NCBI RefSeq assembly: GCF_000003605.2 | Contig: NW_003151756.1 | Span: forward strand, 109,718-138,544 | Direction: 5' to 3' | Source: Saccoglossus kowalevskii | Lineage: Eukaryota; Hemichordata; Enteropneusta; Harrimaniidae | Length of the DNA stretch: 28,827 nt | Shown here: positions 10,509 through 22,500 of the stretch, in pieces | How the letters are laid out: every line of letters starts with the position of its first letter | Position numbering within the stretch: position 1 is the stretch's first letter | Notes under the pieces: model-generated | What the model saw: only the letters and a program-made list of their open reading frames with translations | Database searches by the model: none | Told to the model about the DNA's origin: nothing | Translations under genes and position numbers: made by a program

Positions 10509-13500
10509 CTGAAAAGCAAATAATATTACACCATGATACTAGGCCATAATTCAGAAACCTCATTCTTATTTTTACATGAACATGTGCCTATATTTCAGAT
10601 TGGTTAATAACTTGCTAGTTTTTAGAAGTCCAATCCTACCAGGCTTGGAACCCTATTATTATCATTTAAATCCACACTGAACGGAATGGTCTCAAATTTT
10701 CTTTTATGATACACCCTAATGTGAACTGGTGCACCTGTCTTTCAGAATTTTGATTCATCCCTTGGTTTGACTGTTATATCGGATTGAAATTAAACTGGAA
10801 GTGGCCAAGGGTTTTGGCAATCTAAATTTTTATGACATATACTATAACTCGTGTACAATAGATATCAGCAATAAAAACTTAGTGGGCATGTGACTTTTTC
10901 TGCCATGTTTTTTTTCCTGAAAAGTAAAAAAAATGCTTGAAAATCTTCTCTAGAACCACTGAACACATTGTTTTTGAAAACTCTGTTCTTAGCATCTTTG
11001 TGAAGTGTATTAAAGTTTGACAATTTTTTTTACAATAGAACACATGGTTTGGTCGCCATTTTGGATTTCCAGAGTACCGGTAGCTTTTTTCACTGATGCC
11101 ACAGTTATATGATTATATATTGAATGCATTCAGACTGCTAAATTACAATTCAAATCAGTCACTTGGTTTGGCCACTATTTTGTGCATTTGTTTCTCATGA
11201 GGAATTTAACCAAACAACTGATTATTTGGCATGTAGCATGTATGACCAAACCTTTTTATGAAAAAAATTGAATAATTTTGGTAAGTCACATGGTTTGGCT
11301 GCCATCTTCGATTTCTGGCAAAACTGTCCTTCATTTTGGACATTTGTCTCCTGTGAGTGCTTTAATTAAGCAACTTGATACTAGTATATTGTGTGTAGCT
11401 GACATCTTGGATTTTCTGCTAAAATGTTTGACATTTGTTTCTTTTGAGTGCTTTAACTGATCAACTCGATATTTGGCATGTAGCATGTATGGCCCAAAAT
11501 CTGTACAAGAAAATAAAATACTTGTGATCAGTCACATGGTTTGGTTGAATTTTTGGTAAAAATGACCCAAATTTGGGCATTTGTTTCACATGAAGACTTT
11601 AACCAAGAAATTTGATATTTTGTATATAATATGTATAGGGGAAAAAAAATAATCAGTCACATGGTTTTGCTGCCATTTTGGATTTTCAGCAACAGTGCCG
11701 AAATTTTTTACCATTTGCTTAAATGTAATATATTCATAATACTGCATGCAATGATTGCTTATAGACGGCACTGCACAACAGAAAACAACCTGTCACTTGA
11801 CTCGTTTGAATTCCGCTGATGTTGCTTGCGGCTTTAATTTTGATAATATATTCATTATTGAACCCTACACCATCATGGATATCAGCAAAATTCTTCCATA
11901 TTTTGATAATTTACTTCCTTATTTAATGCCAGAGGTTAAATGCCAGAAGACAACCTAATGTCATCACAATACATCGGCTGTACGTTTTCAGACCTATCTT
12001 TTTAAGATGAGCGATCACTCGCAGGTAATGCATTTATACAAAATAGAGGAGCTAAGAAAACCCTCCTCAAATGTTTTTTTTTCAATCCAACACATGCAAA
12101 ATTATTTCTTGACACATTGAATTCCCTCCCATAACTTACCTCAGTACGTTTAGGAGTGTAATTTTTCACTCGCCAGCCATATTAAAAAAAATAAGATCTA
12201 GTTTTTCTTTTTCTTGTTTTGAAGGGCCTTTGAACTCACTCCACGGCTGACATTCCAAAATTGAAGTAGTGGAATTAAAGGCTAACAGTTACCTAGTTTT
12301 TTTTTGCTGAAAATCGAAACTACTCATCATTATGTATAAAAAGAACTCACCCAAATCTAGCAGTTTCTGGTTCCATTTCTAACAGTTCTCTGACAGGAGA
12401 AATCGGCACTTTAGCAGAATACTTATCTGTGATGGGAAAATATTTACAAAATACTCTTCAGTGTGTGACCAAAGAAGTGTTATATAAACATTACACTGAT
12501 GCAATTAGCATTCATTAAATAGAAATAGTACATGCTGATGCAGAGGAGGAATNNNNNNNNNNNNNNNNNNNNNNNNNNNNNNNNNNNNNNNNNNNNNNNN
12601 NNNNNNNNNNNNNNNNNNNNNNNNNNNNNNNNNNNNNNNNNNNNNNNNNNNNNNNNNNNNNNNNNNNNNNNNNNNNNNNNNNNNNNNNNNNNNNNNNNNN
12701 NNNNNNNNNNNNNNNNNNNNNNNNNNNNNNNNNNNNNNNNNNNNNNNNNNNNNNNNNNNNNNNNNNNNNNNNNNNNNNNNNNNNNNNNNNNNNNNNNNNN
12801 NNNNNNNNNNNNNNNNNNNNNNNNNNNNNNNNNNNNNNNNNNNNNNNNNNNNNNNNNNNNNNNNNNNNNNNNNNNNNNNNNNNNNNNNNNNNNNNNNNNN
12901 NNNNNNNNNNNNNNNNNNNNNNNNNNNNNNNNNNNNNNNNNNNNNNNNNNNNNNNNNNNNNNNNNNNNNNNNNNNNNNNNNNNNNNNNNNNNNNNNNNNN
13001 NNNNNNNNNNNNNNNNNNNNNNNNNNNNNNNNNNNNNNNNNNNNNNNNNNNNNNNNNNNNNNNNNNNNNNNNNNNNNNNNNNNNNNNNNNNNNNNNNNNN
13101 NNNNNNNNNNNNNNNNNNNNNNNNNNNNNNNNNNNNNNNNNNNNNNNNNNNNNNNNNNNNNNNNNNNNNNNNNNNNNNNNNNNNNNNNNNNNNNNNNNNN
13201 NCCAAGGGGGAATTAGCTGATGCAGAGGAGGAATGAGCTGATGCAGAGGAGAAATCAGCTGATGCAGAGGAGAAATCAGCTGATGCAGAGGAGGAATCAG
13301 CTGATGCAGAGGAGGAATCAGCTGATGCATAGGGGTATTGAAGGAAGAGATGTACTCAGAAGACGACTGGTTATTGAGCAGTTACAGCACTGATTCACGT
13401 CATTTTCAATTAGATACACAATAATACACATCCACTAATTTGCAGTAAACAACCATTCTTCGCTGTTCATTTAGAAGCTAGTGTTGTATTCCAGGTCAAC

Positions 13501-16500
13501 TACATGAAAAACGTTCAATAAATAAGTTAACCCACCAAAAAAGGAAGGATATGGAATTTTTTTTATTTTGTAGTCTGAGACACTACATTCATTGAAATCC
13601 CATTACGTCACTTGGTTGAATAAATCATACGTACCAATATGTGGTTTCATCATAGTGTAATAAACTCTCCAGACAGCATCTAACGACATATTACTATCTA
13701 GGTATATAGCACCAGCCACAGATTCAAACACATCACCCAATGCTTTCGGCACTTCGATATCTTCACGCTCTTCCCCGTCCTCCTCTTCGTCTTCATCATC
13801 CGAGAAATTACTGTTCAGCTAAAAAATATAGAAGGAACTAGATAACTTATTCTCATAGCAGCAGGTGTGTGTAAACCAGTGGATAACATTATGGACAACG
13901 TAGTGCACATTATAGGATCAACGCATACAATACTCGTACGATGTAGTGCACATTATAGGATCAACGCATACAATACTCGTACGATGTAGTGCACATTAAA
14001 GGATCAACACATACAATACTCGTACGATGTAGTGCACATTAAAGGATCAACACATACAATACTCGTACGATGTAGTGCACATTAAAGGATCAACACATAC
14101 AATACTCGTACGATGTAGTGCACATTAAAGGATCAACACATACAATACTCGTACGATGTAGTGCACATTATAGGATCAACGCATACAATACTCGTACGAT
14201 GTAGTGCACATTATAGGATCAACACATACAATACTCGTACAATGTAGTGCACATTAAAGGATCAACACATACAATACTCGTACGATGTAGTGCACATTAT
14301 AGGATCAACACATACAATACTCGTACGATGTAGTGCACATTAAAGGATCAACACATACAATACTCGTACGATGTAGTGCACATTAAAGGATCAACACATA
14401 CAATACTCGTACGATGTAGTGCACATTAAAGGATCAACACATACAATACTCGTACGATGTAGTGCACATTAAAGGATCAACACATACAATACTCGTACGA
14501 TGTAGTGCACATTATAGGATCAACACATACAATACTCGTACGATGTAGTGCACATTAAAGGATCAACACATACAATACTCGTACGATGTAGTGCACATTA
14601 AAGGATCAACACATACAATACTCGTACGATGTAGTGCACATTAAAGGATCAACACATACAATACTCGTACGATGTAGTGCATATTATAGGATCAAAGCAT
14701 ACAATACTCGTACGATGTAGTGCACATGCTCAACCCACTACTTATGGGGCATTTCTATTTTCAGGGTCTGGTCATGTTCGGCAAAGTGCCCATCCCCTCC
14801 AAAATATCCCAAATTTGATGAGTCAAACAACCTGGTCTTCAATCATTATTTGACTCTCAGAATACCGAAAATCGAATTTATATAATACAGCATAGATAAA
14901 GACCAAAAGTGAATATGTTGTGAATGCATACAATCTGTTGAAAACCGTGAAAGGCGGTAAATACTTTAGTGTAATGGTACCTTTCAAAAAATTGCTAATT
15001 ACCAGATTTTTCGTCAAAATCAATTCCAAAAGATTGTACTTTGACATCGTTAATTTCGCATTGCGTTTTGCTGGAGGTGCTTGGCTAAGCATTAACCTCT
15101 GGAATACCCTGGTTACTAAATCGAATGAGTACAGTATTATCTATTTCAATTTTCATTGGTACATACATTAAATTGACCAGGAGAAAAATTTCCTAACTTA
15201 CTGCTGCATTTTTTAAAACAAAACATTTGATTATTTTCATCATATTGTAAAATGCATAAATTATTTGCAGCATTTTAATTTTGCTAACGAGTAAAATGCA
15301 TGTGAAATAACATAGAATGCTGGTAATCTTGCGAACTAAAAACACAGTGAATATGCTAAAAATATCAGAATAGTGAAATCAAATGGTTTTACACATTTCT
15401 ACAACTGAGAGCATGAAACTGACTGAATATTCAGAGTACACAGTTTAATATAATATACAGTTGTGAAATGGGAGAAATAGTCAATAAATTATTATGTATT
15501 TGTGCTAAATTGCATTGAAAAAAAAAAATAGCCTTCAATTCCAGGGATAAAACATTATATGTTTAACCTTACCTGGGAATCTATACCCTGAGTTTCCTCT
15601 GTCGCATGTTGGAATTTCACAAAGTTGTCGATAACATGGAAGAGCTCCGGAGCTATTGCTTTAAAATACTTGTGATAGTCGTATTTGACGGCCAAGGAAG
15701 CAAAGATTGTGTTGTTGACAAGAGCTGACCTGAGATCTGTCAAAGCGCCAGGTGAATGATGCTGGTGATGATCGTATAGATGCTTTGTTATGAGGTAGTC
15801 AAGAATAGCATCCCCAAGAAATTCAAGCCTGAAAAAAAAAGGTTTGAAAATTGTTAATTTGTTTTTGAATCTAACAAATAGCCATACTTCATGGAATGTA
15901 ATGTAAAAAGTCAATCATTGCAAACAAAATTATTAATGATTTTTGTATTACGATTACTGTAAAATATTTTATTTTTTACTATTTTCGTTGAAGGGACAAT
16001 ACAGTGAAAATGAAATCTAGTGAATATACCTTTTTTTCTATATTTTACATTTCAACTCATGAAATTCGGTGAAAATAAACACCATACAAAACACACGAAA
16101 AATCCTTTCAGCGAAAATTAATTCCAGCTAAAATAAAGTATTTTACAGTACACTAGCATCTATGTGTAAAGTTTCGGGGAATAATTTATATTATCTATCA
16201 GGATACATACTTTTATAATCGCGTATTGATTTGGTTGTGCTGTTTATGGTGATAAAAATGAATAAATAAACCGTTGCGAAAACTCTCCAGTGACTTTGAT
16301 GTTTCACAAATGTAAAATGCCTAGTTTTCAATGGGTTTAAATTTCGCTGATTTACCATTTGAGGCATATTCAGCAGGTTTTAAATTCACGGTTTTATCAT
16401 TTAGATAATGTGTTCTATGCTAAATTTTACATATTCACTGGGTTTTAATTTAGCGCATTTTCCAGTCAGCGAAATAAGCAAAATTAAAACTCAGTGAATA

Positions 16501-19500
16501 ATTAACCCCTTTTACAGTGTGCATGAGTTAACACATTATCTGTTTCATCAATATCCCTCGTGGGAAAACTATAGCTGCACTACATCGAGTCTGGTGCACA
16601 TATAATTATTACTATTGTTCAAATAAATACATTTTAAATATACAGGTATCAAAAAAAAATTGCATCACTCGTTGAAGTTGCATGTGCAAGAAACCTAAGC
16701 TGATTTTCTTAAATTTAGAGCCAGTGCTTAACAAATAACTATAAAAGTTCAAATAATAAACCTACCTCATCTTATAGATTTGGATTATATATTTTTGTTT
16801 TGTCAAATAAAGTGATAAAAGAAATACTAGGCCACATGTCAAGCAGTTACTTCCGTACTAAGAATGAGGTACTATTTGTATAATATTGGTAATAACTGTC
16901 AATTTCAGCAATGACTGGAGTATTGTCGAGTACCTGATTGCAACCTACCTCTGATAACAATCTGTTACGGTATTGTGATAGTAGGAAGCATGCGTGAATG
17001 CCTGTAACAGATATGCTTTATCATTGAAAGCATAATGAATCCTTTCTTCAAAGCTCTCAAATCCAGACAACAGATGTTTCAATCTCTCCTCTGCATGGGC
17101 AACGTTTATAAACAGTGGTGAGTTTGGTGGTTTCAGGTGACCATATCCGACGCTGTTGGGTTGATCATTTTCAGTTACCTCTCTGCTCATTTTTTCCTCT
17201 GTATTATTGCCTGTCGACTGTATTCCATTTTCAACAATGCCTACTGAATTTGAAGTTGCATTTTTCTCATCTTTCAATGAAGGTAGAACTTTTATGCCAA
17301 GCCAGGACATGAAGAGTAAGGTTCCACGAAAACCGCATGACACTAGGTAACATCCTATGAGTGATTCAACGCAATCGGCAACGCTCTTATCAGATAAGCT
17401 CTGCTCACTGTGCAAGTCATAGGGCACGTCCGGCTCAGCTTTGAAATTCTCCACAGTGTCACAATTTCCCCAATACCCAATCTCAAACCCACTCTCAACT
17501 CTCACAGGTTGTCTTTTTTCAGGAGGCAGCACTACGTAGCCTGGTGGAAGCCAATTCACTGGTGGGTCGAACAGAGACACTACCATGCGACTTGGTAAGC
17601 CATGCTTCTTTCCAAGTCGATAGAGATTCAGATTGCTCACCTGTTTGCTTCTCATGTAGGACAGTTTGCCCTCATGCATACCAGGGTAGGCACAGTACAA
17701 GTACGTGGTGACAGCCTGCTTGAGGAAAGAATCACCCAACATCTCCAGCCTTTCCAGGTTGAAGCCATCACTGGCATTAGACATAGTCAAGGCTTGCAAG
17801 ATCAATGCAGGATTTGGTCCCGGCATTGTTGTTAGTTCGTCGTCATTCGTGGAGTCGTCCAGCTTATCTGGAGGAATCAGCGGCTCGGTGTAGTCATTCT
17901 CATAGATCGTCCCCAAACGTTCCGAGGAGATTTTCTCAGTAGCCGCCTTATGCTTCAAGCTTTTGGAGAAATCACCAGTGGCAGCTTTAAAATCAAACGT
18001 GTCCATCTGTGCAAATATATCAATATCTAGCTCATCGTCCTTTGCATCAATAGCTGGTGCCGGAATGGTCACAGGTGCAACACGACTGCTTGTACCACTG
18101 AAAGAGATGAGATGCTGGACATCAACAACAGAGTCGTCCCAACCAGAATCATTTTCAATTGAATCATGATCAATATTGTTAAACGTTTTGATTGGTTCTT
18201 CACCATCAGGCAACATTTTAAGCTGGTTCAATGCCTGCAATGTTTCATCCCCAACCTGGAATTCGATAGCATCACTGAAATCGTAGAAGTCTTCATCATC
18301 ATCGTCACTGGTTCCGGTACTTTCTATTTCATCACTGTCACCAGCTGCATCCCTGATGTCTCCCACTGCCTGTTTATTTATCTCGAACTCATCCCAACCA
18401 AAACTCAAGTCATCAAACTTGAAATCATCGGAGAGCTTCTCAATCCCGACTTTGGCTTCCTGTGCGACGAGGTCGCGTACCTCAACAGCAATCAGCAGGC
18501 CATTTAATCGATACAGCATACTTGGAAGGCAAACTGCTTTTCTCCATAAAGAGCCAGGAATAGGGTAGATATAACACAGCTCTGGTACCAAGAACTGCTT
18601 ATTTTGTAGATTTTCCTGTTTTTCCTTCTTTGTCTGCGCCGATGTGACAGGTAGAGCTTTGCCTTTGTGGTTAAGGTAGCGCGGTGTTAACAGATTGAGT
18701 CTGGAAGACATGTAATCTACATCTAAGAGATGTTGAGAGGCAGTCGTCACTTCTAAAGCATACCGTTGAAAGTAGTACTCGGCAAAGGTTGGATAAAGCG
18801 TGGATGGAAATTTACTGATCGGCGAAAGTTCAGATATCTCAGCAACATAGTATCTCTGTGGTTGATCAAAATTGCGATAGGTTGGTGTCACAACAGCATC
18901 TTCATATTTAGCAGGATCAAAAGTGTAAGGCGCATTATTAGTGTACTTGACAGGTTTGGGGTTATCCAAGTCACCACTGCACTGACTGATCAATTCGAGA
19001 AAAGACCAATCAATTTCTTGGATTTCCGCTCCGTATAAATCAATATCTGAAAAATAGAACAAAATAACACTGAATTTTAATTAAACAACATATTGCTACA
19101 ATATATGGGTATAAATGTTACCCAGTTTCTACATTTTTGATTTCCACAACTAAAAAAGCATTACATGTATATCTCAATATTGGCACTAGAGGGCAGTAAC
19201 ACGAATAACACATCATACTTATTTGCAGTAATTCAATTTACTCACCTGACAGTAGTGGCACTATGTAGTATTTGGAAAGAGATTTGGCGGGATCAAACTT
19301 CATGGAGGGTTTCTCCAGTCTCAGTACCTCAGAGAAGATGCACTTGTGGAATTTCCGGATCTGGATAACCTTATCCTTCGGGATACGTAGTCCCGATGAT
19401 GCTAATTCCATGGAGACAGTTACTTTCCCGGAACGAGTATACACTGGAAAGCTGGGAATCTGAATGAAGAGACAGGAACAGTCCAAAATCTGTCTGATGG

Positions 19501-22500
19501 TTCCTGAGAACACTTGCCTAATTTTTTGTTGAGTACATATTCTAAAACCCCTCGTGAAATTTTAATTTTTTTTAAGGACATTATGAATTGTATGAATGAA
19601 AAATATGTTTTCAATTATTTACTTTCTCATCTGGCCCCACCTCCCTTTCTCACATACAGTAACTAAGCAAAGAATAAACCAGAAACTCTGCAACTGTGAA
19701 ATAAACTCACCCCGGGTATCTTTTTTGAAATAAGAATCCCAAATCCTTGTTCACTGTCTTCGGGACAATACAGCTTGCGGCCACGTGTGTTGAGAATATC
19801 CGGTAATGGCAGTGCTAGTTTCATCTTGATAACATACAGATAACATGGCTTATTAATGCCTGGCAAGCCATTCTGCAAAGAATCTGCCACCTGAAGGAAT
19901 CAAGCAATGAAAGCATTGCCTAGGTTTGTAATCTGAGGTCACCAGTATGGCATTGACAGAGAAATTATTAACCCATTGAGCACCAAAGTAACACGCATAA
20001 TTTTTCAAAAATTTTGATCAAGAGCTGTAGGAAATATCAAATATCATGTCCATTTGTTATAAAACTAACAAAAGAATATTCTAACAGGAAATAGCCAACG
20101 ACCAACAGTGATATTATGAAAGATCATTGCAGTAATTTGAGACAAACTACTGTTTTGCTCGTTTTCCTGATGTTTAATTTACCTTTATATTATGTTCATT
20201 TTCTAAAAATTAATTTATGGCTTTTATTATTCGCCTTAGAGATTGGTGGTGAAGGAACATAATTTGTTGTAGCAAATTCTGAAAATTCTATCGATGAAGA
20301 GCCATTGCTCAAAATGTCTTGTTATTTTAAATAGTTACTTAGGACAATGATTACCAAATATTATCTACTATATAAAATTTATTTTACATAGTGGGAAAAC
20401 AAGAATATGGGAAACGGTTCCGAAGGTGCTAAATACTGGACATGTAATCAGGGCGTATGTTTTAGTCAGGAGTTTTACACAGTTCGTTTGTACATTTCAG
20501 GAGCAAATTTAATTTGCTTGGATAAAAACATCTAGGGTTTCCCCACATTCATCTCTATAAAACAGGAAAACTCAGGGAGCTTATAAGCGCATGTACATTA
20601 AAGACATTCCTTTTATCTCCATTGTTGAATCCGAAATGGTGTATTAATTTACATACACGGGAAACCCTTTTTCACTCTTAGCCTGGTGACAGGGTATACT
20701 CTGTGGCATGCAGTATAACATTTTGTTGATGTTTTCTCACCTGCTTACAATAATACTGTCTTCTCTTTGTAGTACCAGGACGTGGACCATCTGCATCCAT
20801 TTCTTCCTCAAACATGTCTCTATCTTCATAAGGAACTACTTCTTTACCGACCGGCAGTAAATTTTCATCAAGTTCACCTTAGAGTCACATGACATTGAGA
20901 ATTAATGGTCTTGCATTACAATCTGATTCCTCATAGACAATGTAAACTTGAAAAGCGAGGATTTTTTACATTTACTGTCATCGCCATATTGTTTTGGACA
21001 CTGAAAAAGCAGCACCGCCACCCAAGTTTCTGACTGTTTCCTATGTGCATCTCAAGACTATGACATGATTTCAAATGATTATATCTACCCATTTTTACAA
21101 GAATACGCTGTTCAGCTAAATACGCGCAGTATGCCAGTAACACAAAATATTTCTTAGTGTTATGACACAAACTAGACATACAACAGTGACAGTGTTCATT
21201 TAGAAATGCTTTTTAAGGAAGCTATGTGATGACCAGCAAATAATGAATCAGATATTCTGCTATAATTATTCCACTACGTTACATAGACTTACCTGCTTTA
21301 TGTAAAAGTTCACATGTTTTCAAAGCTACAGCCATTTCGGCAAATTTCTTCCCTTTCATTGGTGGACCCTAATTACAACACAAGTAAATTATGACAGGTA
21401 TTTTAGCTACAGCCTTTGAATCGTTGAATTTGACAACATTCAAATTTGTCCCGACGATGGACACAATGTTCACCATGAATGATAACAATTAAGGTTCCAT
21501 AGTCAGGTGTTCATGCCATAATAAGTGCTGAACCTGATAACATTTTAGTGTAATGGCATTCTTGATGTTGCATTTAAATCAAAATCTGCCAAAAAGACTG
21601 ATAATTAACCTTTTCACCACCAGTTCCCTGTTTTCATCACAAAGTCACAAAATAGTCCTGTTCAGTGTCTTCATTTTCCTTCCGAAAATTGGAACCAAGA
21701 TAGCCAAATTTTTTGAGTAAAACTGAAAATGGACTCGAATTTTGTCTGTTGACTCCAAAATTAGGATTCATTTCTAGAAATATTGAAGAATATAAGAAAA
21801 ATATGCAGACAAATTTGGGCAAGTAAGTCTGGTGGTGAAAAGATCACATGGGATATTTTGGAATTATTTACAAACACGCGGTATGGATTGTAACAAGACG
21901 TTGGTGCACATCATTCATGTTTGTGAAATTTACTCTATTCTAACTCACCTGGACGGGTTGCCTGAGAGGCGAGTTGATTGGCAAATACAATATGGATTGA
22001 TACATGTGTGGGTCTGTATTTGGCAGTTGTACAGTCTTGCACTTTGGCGTCAGATGAGTAAATGCATCGCTTGGCAATTTGGCACAATATCTGTAATATC
22101 CAAGAGAGTGTGTGACATTAATGGCAAAGATTGACTAGCCATGACATAAATAAGGTACTGTAAATTCATACACTAATTTGGCATCAAAACTTGACCTAAT
22201 TACACAGTGAGAAATATAATTATTTGTATGTACCGGTAATTATTTGAGGTACTAAGACAGTATCAACTGTTTGAATATCGCCTTTTGTAATTTTTCAAAA
22301 GATAAACCCAACAAAATTTTGACCAGGCACCTGTAGTGGGAAATTATTTGTTTCAAAATCAACTTTTTAAAAGAAAAAAAAGCAGCCTGTCAGCTGATAT
22401 AGCTTAACTGTTTCAGATGCATGAGAAATAAATATAAAATAATTCAGTCAAGATAACAAGAATTTTCACTAAAATGCCGGTGAGAAAATTTAAATTATTG

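Noticed and set aside
12480-13330. Three long frames (234-271 codons) around the N run
   Set aside because: They consist almost wholly of undefined residues across the gap; the real flanks are a 21-bp repeat inside an intron.
13898-14727. CRISPR-like regular repeat
   Set aside because: Units are directly contiguous at 43 bp with no spacers, in an animal intron; it is a tandem minisatellite.
17115-19038. Several plus-strand frames of 60-113 codons
   Set aside because: All are antisense to the large Dicer exon 9 and show no independent similarity.
19970-20000. TTAACCCATTGAGCACCAAAG as the end of another TTAA element
   Set aside because: No matching inverted end could be found within the intron.
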